DNA of 33,054 nt from Planctomycetes bacterium GWF2_41_51 (GTDB taxonomy: Bacteria > Planctomycetota > Phycisphaerae > Sedimentisphaerales > UBA12454). Made by a program: the position numbers and the translations under genes. Under the pieces are notes generated by a model, which was not told the DNA's origin, searched no databases, and saw nothing but the letters and a program-made list of their open reading frames with translations. Of the stretch, positions 1 to 7,920 are shown one piece after another (the stretch's first letter is position 1; the number at the start of each line of letters is the position of its first letter). The stretch spans positions 1 to 33,054 of the forward strand of contig MHXZ01000097.1 in assembly GCA_001825665.1 (NCBI GenBank), given 5' to 3'.

Positions 1-528
1 GGCTGACTGTTCGAGCAGAAGCGTTCTCAAATAACTACAGCATAACTGGTGGGAGTGAATTGATTTCTCGAGGCCTTTTTTCAAAATGGCCTGTGCTAAA
101 TAGAGTATATCGCCTGATTTTTTTAGTTTGAGGCAATCGCCTTTTTTAAGGCCTGCAGCATTGAATAAATCACGGGCGTGGGAACCTGTGAAGACAATGA
201 AAATATGCTCCATTGGATTTGCCTTGTCGGCGATATAATGATGGGGCAGACCCGGTGTGAAACCGGCAATCGTGTTATTGGCAAGCAAATGCTGTTTGCT
301 GCCGATTTTAAGCGTGCATTTCCCGGCGGTCGGGATTTCAATTACGTAGTATGGATATGTTCTTCGTCTTATTTCAAAGTCTGGTGCGCATTTTTCGAAC
401 CCGCCGAAGATTATGGCCAATTCATATTTCTTTTTGGGGTCTGTATCGAAGAAGAAATACTTCGAATGCGTTACTTTGCCTTCGAGGCAGAGAGCGAACT
501 TGTTATCGGGTGCTTGTTGTTGGTTCAT
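1..528 (-). CDS. AraC-type transcriptional regulator, N-terminal part (cut by window edge)
   Basis: An open frame runs without a stop from an ATG at 528 down to position 1, giving 176 residues; the C-terminal part, where the DNA-binding domain would lie, is outside the window. The visible part reads like the cupin-type ligand-binding domain of AraC-family regulators: a beta-rich stretch (KYELAIIFGGFEKCAPDFEI, then RRTYPYYVIEIPTAGKC), the turn FTPGLPHHYIADKANPMEHI typical of these sensors, then a helical segment with LFNAAGLKKGD. Family knowledge: such domains bind a sugar or other small effector and the two HTH motifs follow. The gene is divergent from the deacetylase/PFK operon starting at 677, so it is a natural candidate for that operon's regulator. 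The HTH cannot be seen, so the AraC assignment is probable rather than certain. No strong Shine-Dalgarno precedes the chosen ATG. Confidence 0.7.
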   Translation of the reverse strand, partial: MNQQQAPDNKFALCLEGKVTHSKYFFFDTDPKKKYELAIIFGGFEKCAPDFEIRRRTYPYYVIEIPTAGKCTLKIGSKQHLLANNTIAGFTPGLPHHYIADKANPMEHIFIVFTGSHARDLFNAAGLKKGDCLKLKKSGDILYLAQAILKKGLEKSIHSHQLCCSYLRTLLLEQSA

Positions 529-578
529 TTTTTAATATCCAAGGTTACTTTTATACATTATTATGTTACGCAGAGCTA

Positions 579-607
579 TTGACGTCAAGTAAATAAAATG
601 AGATACT
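579..607 (+). promoter_or_regulatory. Putative sigma70-type promoter of the PIG-L/PFK/SIS operon
   Basis: TTGACG at 579-584 is followed after 17 nt by GATACT at 602-607. The -35 overlaps a perfect 10-nt palindrome (TTGACGTCAA, 579-588), which could be an operator half of the divergent region. The match to the -10 consensus is only 4 of 6, so this is a moderate call. Confidence 0.45.
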
Positions 608-619
608 TATATTGCTTGG

Positions 620-639
620 CCGCTGTGATTTTCACACGG
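620..639 (+). promoter_or_regulatory. Inverted repeat, operator-like (TGTGA-N3-TCACA)
   Basis: Arms TGTGA (624-628) and TCACA (632-636) surround TTT, and the repeat extends to CCG/CGG at 620-622 and 637-639 with one bulged C. It lies just downstream of the putative promoter and about 40 nt before the deacetylase start, where a repressor site or a leader hairpin would be expected. The spacing is 3 nt, not the 6 nt of a CRP site, so it is not called CRP. Confidence 0.4.
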
Positions 640-676
640 TATTTGAAAGCAGGTTTATGGTTCAAAGGAAACGGAA

Positions 677-1546
677 ATGAACAGGAATTCTAACGGCAAT
701 ATAACTGAATCGGAATTTGTCCGGCTTGTGGGCGATGAGAGGCGCACGGGCGGGACATTGGCGAGCGTGTCACGGCACTGGCGGAATGAGAAGGAGCGAT
801 TTTTGTTTATCAGTCCGCACGACGATGATGTTGTGCTTGGTGCGGGACTTTTTATTCAGCTTGCGATTAAAGAGGGAATCCCGGTACATATTATGATTGT
901 AACTGACGGGTCTATGGGATATTGCAGTAAAGAGCAGGAATCTGTGATTTCGGAAATTCGCAGGCAGGAAACTTATGAGTGCTATAAATCGCTCGGGGTC
1001 GCGGACGAAAATATTATATGGCTGAGCTTTCCGGATTGCAGATTGAATTATTACAGGGGACGCAGAGTCGCCGAAGCAAATGACCCAACGAAAATCGGCA
1101 CATATACGGGGCTTCAAAATTCGTTTACGCACTGGCTGAGGAAGATAGCGCCGAGCCAATGTTTTTTGCCGACGTCGAGCGATTTGCATCCTGACCACAG
1201 GATTGTGCATGAAGAGTTTTTAATCAGCCTGTTTCACGCGGCGGGAAGTATCTGGCCGGAACTTGGGAACAACACGGAGTACGTTCCTTATGTTCATGAG
1301 ATGGGAGTTTACTGCGATTTTCCGCAGCCGCCAAGATTGCGTGTCAGAACGTCCGCTTCGCTGCTGGAAAAAAAGCTTGGGGCTATCGGCGCATTCAAAT
1401 CTCAAAAGCAGATCGGTTCATTAATCGAGATAGTGCAGAAGTCCGGGCCTTTTGAATATTTCAGGGAAATCAGCTTTAAACTTTATCAGCCTGCGTTTTA
1501 TTACGATATGTTCGAGAAGAAACAGCAGATGCCATTTATCAGGTAA
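677..1546 (+). CDS. PIG-L/LmbE-family deacetylase
   Basis: A 289-residue protein with the PIG-L (LmbE-like) zinc hydrolase signature: FISPHDDDVVLGAG at 44-57, a variant of the usual HPDDE motif with H48, D50 and D51 in the metal/catalytic positions, and HPDHR at 171-175 as the second histidine motif. Members remove N-acetyl or other acyl groups from amino sugars and related glycoconjugates; no signal peptide is visible, so it is probably cytosolic. An AAAGGAAACGG ribosome site precedes the ATG. It is the first gene of a four-gene run (amidotransferase-like, PFK, SIS) and is separated from the next start by only 7 nt. The neighbours suggest a sugar or amino-sugar catabolic role; the exact substrate cannot be read from the sequence. 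Confidence 0.88.
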   Translation: MNRNSNGNITESEFVRLVGDERRTGGTLASVSRHWRNEKERFLFISPHDDDVVLGAGLFIQLAIKEGIPVHIMIVTDGSMGYCSKEQESVISEIRRQETYECYKSLGVADENIIWLSFPDCRLNYYRGRRVAEANDPTKIGTYTGLQNSFTHWLRKIAPSQCFLPTSSDLHPDHRIVHEEFLISLFHAAGSIWPELGNNTEYVPYVHEMGVYCDFPQPPRLRVRTSASLLEKKLGAIGAFKSQKQIGSLIEIVQKSGPFEYFREISFKLYQPAFYYDMFEKKQQMPFIR

Positions 1547-1553
1547 CGTATCA

Positions 1554-2330
1554 ATGAGAAAAATATTATATCTGGGCGATACCGCACTTGCGGAGGCGGC
1601 AAGCTATCTTGCGGGGGTAATGAATTATTTTGAAACGGATTTTGATTACGCGGAGTCGAAAAAGAAATTCGATGAGTCGTTATTAAAAAACGATTATGAC
1701 GCGATTATCATAAGCGATTATCCGGCGGAAAATTTTACTGAATCGCAAATTGATAAAATAATTAAAAAAGTCAAAAGCGGAACAGGCCTTTTGATGATTG
1801 GCGGATGGGAATCGTTTACAGGTTTAAATGGGGGATACAACCATACCGCGCTGACGGAAGTTTTACCGATAATAATGGAAGATTTTGATGACAGGGCAAA
1901 TTGCTCTGGGCCTTGTCTGATTGTGAGAAATCGCGAGCATATAATAACTGATTCGCTGCCGTTTGAAAATCAGGCACCGGCGGTTGGGGGATTTAATAAA
2001 TTGAGACTGAAGCGATTCTGCAATGAGATACTTTCGGTAAGGCGGTTTAAAGCTGAATATAAAGATGGAAAGTTTGAATTTTTGGAAGCCGGGGATTTTC
2101 CGCTGCTTGTTACGGGCAGTTACGGAAAAGGGAATGTTGCGGCGTTCGCATCGGATGCTGCACCGCACTGGGTTGGGCCGCTGGTTGACTGGGGCGATAA
2201 ACGAATAACGGCCAAGGCGGCGGGCGGGACTGAAATAGAAGTTGGAAACTGGTATGCAGAACTGTTTATAAATATGATTCGCTGGGTAAGTAAAACCGAG
2301 CGGCAGCAGAATACGGAGGCAAAATGTTAA
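1554..2330 (+). CDS. Glutamine amidotransferase-like domain protein
   Basis: A 258-residue protein. The ATG at 1554 is preferred over an upstream in-frame start that would overlap about 100 nt of the deacetylase gene; it begins MRKILYLGDTALAEAASYLA and has an AGG-containing site upstream. It shows the alpha/beta pattern of class-I glutamine-amidotransferase-like proteins: NDYDAIIISDYPAENFTE, then GTGLLMIGGWESFTG where the nucleophile elbow would lie, and LLVTGSYGKGNVAAFASDAA near the C-terminus. No clear catalytic Cys sits in the GGWES turn, so it may be a non-glutaminase member (GATase1-like, or a ThuA-like fold). It is cytosolic by appearance. Its stop overlaps the next start by 7 nt, so it is translationally coupled to the phosphofructokinase. 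Confidence 0.7.
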   Translation: MRKILYLGDTALAEAASYLAGVMNYFETDFDYAESKKKFDESLLKNDYDAIIISDYPAENFTESQIDKIIKKVKSGTGLLMIGGWESFTGLNGGYNHTALTEVLPIIMEDFDDRANCSGPCLIVRNREHIITDSLPFENQAPAVGGFNKLRLKRFCNEILSVRRFKAEYKDGKFEFLEAGDFPLLVTGSYGKGNVAAFASDAAPHWVGPLVDWGDKRITAKAAGGTEIEVGNWYAELFINMIRWVSKTERQQNTEAKC

Positions 2331-3526
2331 AAGGTAATGCAATAATCGGGCAGTCAGGCGGACCTACATCGGTGATAAACGCATCGCTGGCGGGAATCGT
2401 TACGAAAGCGAAGGAATTTGACGGCATAAAAAATATTTTCGGGATGCGTTACGGCATTGAAGGATTTATGGCGGAGAATATCATTGATTTAGGCAGTGAA
2501 TCTTCGGAGACGATCGCGGGATTGAAAATGCGTCCTTCGAGCGCGCTGGGTTCGTGCAGGCATAAACTACAGGATGAAGATTTGCCGAAGATTTTGGATT
2601 TGCTGAAAAAATATGATATCCGATATGTTTTCCTCATCGGCGGCAATGATACGATGGACACAATTCATCGAATTGAAACATACGCTGCGGAAAATAATTA
2701 TGAACTGGCGGGTATCGGGGTTCCGAAAACGGTTGATAATGACCTTTTCGGGACAGACCACACGCCGGGGTTTCCGAGCGCGGCGAGATATATCGCGCTT
2801 TCAGTTTTGCAGGCCGGGATTCTGGCAAAGGATATGCAGAAGGTTGACCAGTTCGTAATATTCCAATGTATAGGCAGAAAAGCGGGATGGCTGCCTGCGG
2901 CGGCAACACTTGCAAAAAAAGAAGCATCGGATGCGCCGCATATTTTGTGTCTGCCGGAGCGGGTTTTTGAAAAAGAAAAATTTCTCGCTGAAGTAAAAAG
3001 ATGTTATAATGATTTCGGTTTCGTTTCGGTAGTTTGCGGAGAAGGTTTGGAATATGCGGATGGAACCGCGGTTTCAGCTTCTCAGGTAAAAGATAAATTT
3101 AACAATGTCGAATTCGGCGCGATGGGCGGAACAAGCGTTGCAGTTGCGCTGCACAGGATGATTTCCGGCAATCTTGGTTTCAGAGGCGAATTTCAGATTA
3201 CCGAATCGCTGCCGATGTGTGCTTCTGACCGGGCGGTGCTGCTTGATATCGAAGAAGCGTTTGCGGCGGGAAAAGGCGCCGTTGAACTTGCGGAAAAAGG
3301 CAAAACTGGATTGATGGTTACGCTGAACAGAAGGCCGGGCAAAAAATACGAATTTTTTACCGGCTCGATAGGCTTGAAGGAAGTTGCGATTAAAGCGAAA
3401 CCAATGCCGGATGAGTTTATCAGCAGAGACGGATTTTCTGTAACAGATGCGTTTATGGATTATGCGCGGCCGCTGATTGGGCCGATGCCGGAATATGCGA
3501 AACTAAATTATAAAAAATTTAATTAG
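2324..3526 (+). CDS. 6-phosphofructokinase, probably pyrophosphate-dependent
   Basis: A 400-residue PFK-family protein that would interconvert fructose 6-phosphate and fructose 1,6-bisphosphate in the cytosol. Visible motifs are GQSGGPTSVINAS (9-21), GGND (106-109) and PKTVDND (134-140). In ATP-dependent enzymes the two diagnostic sites read GGDG and PGTIDND; here Asp replaces the last Gly of the first and Lys the Gly of the second, which is the known PPi-type pattern, so a diphosphate--fructose-6-phosphate phosphotransferase is likely. GEGLEYADG and GAMGGTSVAVALHRMISG follow in the sugar-binding half. The CGGAGG site lies within the end of the preceding gene. Its place between an amidotransferase-like gene and a SIS gene suggests dedication to one substrate route, although it may also be a glycolytic enzyme. 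Confidence 0.88.
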   Translation: MLKGNAIIGQSGGPTSVINASLAGIVTKAKEFDGIKNIFGMRYGIEGFMAENIIDLGSESSETIAGLKMRPSSALGSCRHKLQDEDLPKILDLLKKYDIRYVFLIGGNDTMDTIHRIETYAAENNYELAGIGVPKTVDNDLFGTDHTPGFPSAARYIALSVLQAGILAKDMQKVDQFVIFQCIGRKAGWLPAAATLAKKEASDAPHILCLPERVFEKEKFLAEVKRCYNDFGFVSVVCGEGLEYADGTAVSASQVKDKFNNVEFGAMGGTSVAVALHRMISGNLGFRGEFQITESLPMCASDRAVLLDIEEAFAAGKGAVELAEKGKTGLMVTLNRRPGKKYEFFTGSIGLKEVAIKAKPMPDEFISRDGFSVTDAFMDYARPLIGPMPEYAKLNYKKFN

Positions 3527-3543
3527 AAGCTAAGGAGAAACAG

Positions 3544-4557
3544 ATGAATAATGATAAAAAATACTCGCAGTTCGCACTTGTTCGTGAAATGATGGAGACG
3601 CCGGACATACTTCGAAAATTCAAATTGAATGGTATTGATGAAGTTGTCAATTCAATCAAACAAAACGGAAGTCTCTTTTTTACAGGTGAAGGTTCGAGCA
3701 GAATTTTCCCGGCGAAGAACGCGATGTACGCGGCGAGAAGAGCGGGAAGCAATTTGAATCTTGCAACTGACGGCGGACTTCAGTCATGCTCTTATGACCT
3801 TGCGGCATTTACGGTTTTCGGGGCATCCAACAGCGGACAAACAAAAGAAGTAATTCGGCTGTTCGAGCGGCTGAATACAGTTAATCATAAAAAACTTTAC
3901 GCACTGACAGCGAATAAAAATACCAAACTCGAAACGCTTGCAAAGCAGACATTTATTCTAAAATGTGAAAAGGAACAGGCGGTCGCGGCTACGAAAAGCG
4001 TCGCGGAGCAGGCATTGTTTTATCAGGCACTTCTTGCAGCAATAAAAGGTTCATCGCTTGAGAAGAAACTGCCGCAGCTTGCGGATGCGTTTAATACAGC
4101 GCTGACGATGGAAATAAAACCTGAGATAACGAAGGCAATCGCGGCTGCACATACGATTTATTTCGCAGGCAAAAATGACGGAGTTGCCGAAGAGTTGACT
4201 TTAAAGACTAATGAAATTACACGCAAGAAGAGCGATTTTCTGGAAGGCACTTACGCAGTGCACGGCATCGAAGAAGTAATGACGGCCAATGATGTTGTTA
4301 TACTAATTGACCCGTTTAAGAGCGAACTTGAAAAGATTAAGCAGACCCTTGTTGACGGTGTGGGATTAAAAGTATTCGCGGTCAGCGATGAAGAAACTAT
4401 CTTCCCGACAATTAAAATACCGGACATCGGCGAGCTTTCGAATTATGTATATCTTGCGGCTGGCTGGAACATACTTGTTGAAGTGGGCGTTGCGCTGAAT
4501 ATAAATCTCGATAAACCGCAGCGAGCAAGAAAAGTTGGGAACGAGTTTGTAGGATAA
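3544..4557 (+). CDS. Double SIS-domain phosphosugar isomerase/deaminase-like protein
   Basis: A 337-residue protein with two SIS (sugar isomerase) domains like the isomerase half of GlmS and AgaS/FrlB proteins. The first domain contains FFTGEGSSR (45-53) and the phosphosugar-binding SNSGQTKE (95-102); the second starts near IYFAGKNDGVAEELTLKTNE and carries the VHGIEEVM segment (239-246), where H240 corresponds to the conserved His-Gly of GlmS-like enzymes. There is no glutaminase domain, so it is not GlmS itself; an aldose/ketose isomerase or aminosugar-6-phosphate deaminase is likely. A good AAGGAG site precedes the ATG, 17 nt after the PFK stop. It is the last gene of the operon and ends just before a terminator. 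With the PIG-L deacetylase it supports an amino-sugar pathway. Confidence 0.8.
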   Translation: MNNDKKYSQFALVREMMETPDILRKFKLNGIDEVVNSIKQNGSLFFTGEGSSRIFPAKNAMYAARRAGSNLNLATDGGLQSCSYDLAAFTVFGASNSGQTKEVIRLFERLNTVNHKKLYALTANKNTKLETLAKQTFILKCEKEQAVAATKSVAEQALFYQALLAAIKGSSLEKKLPQLADAFNTALTMEIKPEITKAIAAAHTIYFAGKNDGVAEELTLKTNEITRKKSDFLEGTYAVHGIEEVMTANDVVILIDPFKSELEKIKQTLVDGVGLKVFAVSDEETIFPTIKIPDIGELSNYVYLAAGWNILVEVGVALNINLDKPQRARKVGNEFVG

Positions 4558-4588
4558 CAAGAAACCTGCTTTTATTTGCAAATATTAT

Positions 4589-4628
4589 CTCCGCAATTTG
4601 TCGATAACAACGGATTGCGGAGTTTTTT
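4589..4628 (+). terminator. Rho-independent terminator after the SIS gene
   Basis: An 8-bp stem CTCCGCAA (4589-4596) / TTGCGGAG (4615-4622) is followed by six T residues. The loop contains a second short stem (TTGT/ACAA). It sits between the convergent SIS and gcvPB genes. Confidence 0.8.
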
Positions 4629-6072
4629 ATAATTCAGCGATATCGACGTTTTTGGCGGCGGCGGTTTCGTCTAATCGGCCGACGGGAGTTGTAACCGGAG
4701 CGGCTTTGAGCTTTTCAGGTTCATTCTCCGCAAGTTTCGCAAGTTCAATCATCGTTTCGATAAACATATCGAGCGTTTCCCTGCTCTCGGTTTCGGTCGG
4801 CTCAATCATTATCGCTTCTTTAACTATCGATGGGAAATAAACTGTGGGCGGATGAAAACCTCTGTCTATTAATCCCTTTGCGATGTCTATCGCATGGATT
4901 CCATTTGCCATTTGTCTTTCGGCACTGAAAACACATTCGTGCTTGCAGGTCTGACCGAAAGGCAGGCTGTAATAATCTTTTAATTTTTCCTTTATATAAT
5001 TTGCGTTCAAAACAGCATTTTCAGAAACGGCTTTCAAACCATCTCGGCCGAGCATTAAAATATAAACATACGCACGAAGAATAATGGCGAAGTTGCCGTA
5101 GAACGGCGCGATATAACCAATCGATTTGGGTCTATCGTATTCGAGCGCGAAAGTTCCGTCGTTTCTTTTTACGACGAGCGAGACGGGCAGGAAATCGAGC
5201 AGCTTTTGAATAACGCCAACGGGCCCTGCGCCGGGGCCGCCTCCGCCGTGAGGAGTTGCGAAAGTTTTGTGCAGATTCAAATGAACAATATCGAAGCCGA
5301 AATCGCCGGGGCAAGCTTTGCCGACAATGGCATTGAGATTTGCGCCATCGTAATAACAAAGGCCATCGACTGAATGAATTATATCGCATATTTCTTTTAT
5401 ATTTTTTTCGAAAATGCCAAGTGTATTGGGACAAGTGAGCATCAGCCCCGCCGTTTCAGAATTGACCAATTTTTTCAATTCATTGACATCCATCATCCCT
5501 TCGCTGTCGGATGGCACTGTAACGACTTTATAACCTGCAATGGCTGCGCTAGCGGGATTTGTACCGTGGGCGCTGTCAGGAATCAGAACGGTTGTTTTTT
5601 TATTTCCTTTGTCGCGATGATAAGCGGCCATAATCATAATGCCGGTAAGTTCGCCGTGAGCGCCGGCCATTGGCTGCATTGTAAAACCGGCCATAGCTGT
5701 CAATTCACAAAGGAATTTATCCATATCATACAGAACTTCGAGCGCGCCCTGGGTAAGCATACCGCCGCGGCGAAGCTGAGGCATAAGCGGATGAAGATGC
5801 GCAAAGCCGGGATATGCCGCTATTCTTTCTGCGGCTTTGGGATTGTATTTCATCGTGCAAGAGCCGAGCGGATAAAAATTTGTATCGACTCCGAAATTCC
5901 TGCGTGATAGTTCCGTGAAATGCCTGACGACGTCAAGTTCACTTAATTCTGGCAATTTAGCATCGGAGCTTCGTAAAAATTCTTTCTTAATATGAATTGT
6001 ATTAGGAACATCGCTTGAAGGCGGCATTACGCCTTTGCGACCGCTTACGCTTTTATCATATATCAATTTCAT
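4627..6072 (-). CDS. gcvPB: Glycine dehydrogenase (decarboxylating) subunit 2
   Basis: A 481-residue protein, the C-terminal-type half of the split P-protein of the glycine cleavage system. With GcvPA it decarboxylates glycine and passes the aminomethyl group to lipoyl-GcvH. The PLP-binding lysine lies in NLHKTFATPHGGGGPGAGP (K269), and the N-terminal part contains FYPLGSCTMKYNP and MQPMAGAHGE, both typical of this subunit. Its length matches the usual subunit-2 size of about 480. Its ATG overlaps the stop of gcvPA in an ATGA junction (6069-6072), so the two subunits are translationally coupled. Its stop overlaps the T-run of the convergent terminator. It is the last gene of the operon gcvT-gcvH-gcvPA-gcvPB. 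Confidence 0.97.
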   Translation of the reverse strand: MKLIYDKSVSGRKGVMPPSSDVPNTIHIKKEFLRSSDAKLPELSELDVVRHFTELSRRNFGVDTNFYPLGSCTMKYNPKAAERIAAYPGFAHLHPLMPQLRRGGMLTQGALEVLYDMDKFLCELTAMAGFTMQPMAGAHGELTGIMIMAAYHRDKGNKKTTVLIPDSAHGTNPASAAIAGYKVVTVPSDSEGMMDVNELKKLVNSETAGLMLTCPNTLGIFEKNIKEICDIIHSVDGLCYYDGANLNAIVGKACPGDFGFDIVHLNLHKTFATPHGGGGPGAGPVGVIQKLLDFLPVSLVVKRNDGTFALEYDRPKSIGYIAPFYGNFAIILRAYVYILMLGRDGLKAVSENAVLNANYIKEKLKDYYSLPFGQTCKHECVFSAERQMANGIHAIDIAKGLIDRGFHPPTVYFPSIVKEAIMIEPTETESRETLDMFIETMIELAKLAENEPEKLKAAPVTTPVGRLDETAAAKNVDIAEL

Positions 6073-7400
6073 AGTACAGCCTCCAGTGATTCGGTAAGCA
6101 TACCGATTTGCTGTTTGGTCCTTTTTTCTGTAACGGCTATCAACAGCGAATTTTCCATACCTTCGTAATACCTGCTCAATGGGAAACCAGCAGCGAAACC
6201 TTTATCAATCAGTTTGCCTGCTATCTCGGCGGCGTTTGCGGGCAGTTCGAGAACAAATTCATTGAAAAACCATTTAGCGCCAAATCGGGATTTAACGCCT
6301 TTTATAGCAGTCATTTTCTGCCAGGCATAACTTGCCTTATCGGCACATAACTGCGCGGTTTGCTTTAAACCATCTTTGCCGAGCAGAGATGAATATACCA
6401 AAGCCGTTAATGCGCAAAGCGCTTCATTTGAACAGATGTTCGACGTCGCTTTGTCGCGGCGAATATGCTGCTCGCGAGCCTGAAGAGTCAGTACGAAACC
6501 CGTTCTGCCCTGATTATCTTTTGTTCTTCCGACGATTCGGCCGGGCATTTTTCGCACATAATCTTTTTTAGTTGCCATAAAGCCAAGATACGGCCCGCCG
6601 AAAGACATCGGCAAGCCAAGGCTTTGACCTTCACCGGTAACGATATCAGCACCCATCGCGCCGGGAGTTTTCAAAATGCCAAGTGAAATCGGGTAGCAGG
6701 ATACAATCAGCAGAGCGCCTTTTTTATGAGCAGCTTCGGCCAAGTCGGTGAAATCATCGACACAGCCAAAGAAATTCGGATTCTGGACAATTACGGCAGC
6801 GGTGTTATCGTCGAGTTTTTCGAGGAGAGCTTTTCTGTTAATCAGGCCCTGGTCATTTTTGGTTTCCTGAAGTTCGATGCTGAGATTTTTAGTATATGAA
6901 TGAATCATAACGCGGTAAATGGGATTGACGCTGTCATCGATGAGAATTTTATTTCGGTTTGTGATTCGCAGCGCCATCATCATCGCTTCATATAAAGCTG
7001 TACCACCATCGTAAAGCGATGCGTTTGCGGCCTGCATTTCGGTGAGTCTGCAAATAAGCGACTGATATTCGAAAATCGCCTGCAAAGTGCCCTGCGATAT
7101 TTCCGGCTGATAAGGCGTATAAGCGGTATAAAACTCGCTCCTGCCGATAATCGCATAAACGGCGGACGGAATGAAATGGTCGTAGAAACCGCCGCCGAGA
7201 AAACATGTCAGGTCGATATGATTTTTTGCGGCAAGATCTGCGAGACGATTGCGGACATCGAACTCGCTCATACCATCAGGCAGATTAAACTTCTTTTCAA
7301 GAAATTCCTTCGGAATATCCGCGAAAAGACCATCCATCGAAAGACCGATTTGGGCGAGCATTTGTTTCTGCTGCTCTTGAGTATTTGCAATGAAAGACAT
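6069..7400 (-). CDS. gcvPA: Glycine dehydrogenase (decarboxylating) subunit 1
   Basis: A 443-residue protein matching the N-terminal-type half of the split P-protein. Recognisable stretches are FIANTQEQQKQML at the N-terminus, YTPYQPEISQGTLQAIFEYQ, the run NASLYDGGTALYEAMMMALR, and IVGRTKDNQGRTGFVLTLQA followed by REQHIRRDKATSNICSNEAL. It forms a heterotetramer with GcvPB in the cytosol. A GAGG site lies just upstream of the ATG and the gap to gcvH is 13 nt. The organism therefore uses the two-subunit P-protein, as is common outside Proteobacteria and eukaryotes, rather than the single long form. Confidence 0.97.
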   Translation of the reverse strand: MSFIANTQEQQKQMLAQIGLSMDGLFADIPKEFLEKKFNLPDGMSEFDVRNRLADLAAKNHIDLTCFLGGGFYDHFIPSAVYAIIGRSEFYTAYTPYQPEISQGTLQAIFEYQSLICRLTEMQAANASLYDGGTALYEAMMMALRITNRNKILIDDSVNPIYRVMIHSYTKNLSIELQETKNDQGLINRKALLEKLDDNTAAVIVQNPNFFGCVDDFTDLAEAAHKKGALLIVSCYPISLGILKTPGAMGADIVTGEGQSLGLPMSFGGPYLGFMATKKDYVRKMPGRIVGRTKDNQGRTGFVLTLQAREQHIRRDKATSNICSNEALCALTALVYSSLLGKDGLKQTAQLCADKASYAWQKMTAIKGVKSRFGAKWFFNEFVLELPANAAEIAGKLIDKGFAAGFPLSRYYEGMENSLLIAVTEKRTKQQIGMLTESLEAVL

Positions 7401-7413
7401 TTGTACCTCTGAG

Positions 7414-7791
7414 TTAAATGCTCTTCAAATATTCTTCGTATTGTGCGGCGGTCATCAGGTGCTTTGTGTCCGGATTGGAAACTTTTAGTTTGCAAAGCCA
7501 GCCTGCTTTGAAGCAATCCTGATTGATAAGTTCCGGCTGTGATGAAAGTTCGTCATTGACTTGCGATACTTCGCCGGCCAGCGGACTGTAAACATCGCTT
7601 GCGGCCTTGGAGCTTTCGACTACGGCAGCAACATCGTGAACATTCAATTTCTTTTTCAAAGCCGGGAGTTCGACAAAAGTAATTTCGCCGAGAGAATGCT
7701 GAGCGTAATCCGTGATTCCAATTGTGGCAGTATCGCCGTTAATCTGTGCCCATTCGTGGTCTTTCGTATAAAAAAGATTTTCCGGTATCAT
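7414..7791 (-). CDS. gcvH: Glycine cleavage system H protein (lipoyl carrier)
   Basis: A 125-residue protein starting MIPENLFYTKDHEWAQINGD. The frame is open for another 36 codons upstream, but the ATG at 7791 is chosen because a GGAG site lies 5 nt before it and because H proteins normally begin with this DHEW region at this distance. The lipoylation site is AAVVESSKAASDVYSP with K62; GITDYAQHSLGEITFVELP is the other family signature. It shuttles the aminomethyl group between P, T and L proteins. The L protein (dihydrolipoyl dehydrogenase) and a lipoylation enzyme are not in the window. It lies 129 nt after gcvT, in a gap holding a palindrome and a copy of a dispersed repeat. Confidence 0.96.
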   Translation of the reverse strand: MIPENLFYTKDHEWAQINGDTATIGITDYAQHSLGEITFVELPALKKKLNVHDVAAVVESSKAASDVYSPLAGEVSQVNDELSSQPELINQDCFKAGWLCKLKVSNPDTKHLMTAAQYEEYLKSI

Positions 7792-7832
7792 ATAAACTCC
7801 GTAAATTCGTTTATCGGTTGCGACGCTGGTTT

Positions 7833-7848
7833 CGTAATACGTATTACG
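7833..7848. repeat. 16-nt perfect palindrome in the gcvT-gcvH gap
   Basis: CGTAATAC is followed immediately by GTATTACG. It could be a protein-binding site, a tight RNA hairpin, or part of the degenerate repeat sequence that fills this gap. Its role is not known. Confidence 0.6.
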
Positions 7849-7884
7849 GTTACGTATTGAACGACGATTCACGATTGACGCAAC

Positions 7885-7910
7885 CGAAACGAGCTTCACA
7901 ACCGCTACCG
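7885..7910. repeat. Dispersed repeat, copy A (second copy at 30277-30302)
   Basis: CGAAACGAGC followed by TTCACAACCGCTACCG. The copy near 30277 differs at only three of the first 25 positions, more similarity than expected by chance in 33 kb. It lies between gcvT and gcvH; in the frame opposite to both genes it encodes the short run KRASQPLP, which is not a real protein. Confidence 0.55.
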
Positions 7911-7920
7911 TTTAACTTTA

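Noticed and set aside
178-582. Plus-strand frame of 134 codons at the left edge
   Set aside because: Shadow of the AraC-type gene on the opposite strand, which has a coherent protein family pattern.
620-639. CRP-binding site
   Set aside because: The half sites TGTGA/TCACA are separated by 3 nt, not 6.
1452-1553. Upstream extension of the amidotransferase-like gene
   Set aside because: It would overlap about 95 nt of the deacetylase gene in another frame; the ATG at 1554 fits the domain start.
7792-7899. Upstream extension of gcvH by 36 codons
   Set aside because: The extension consists of repeat and palindrome sequence; GGAG stands 5 nt before the ATG at 7791.
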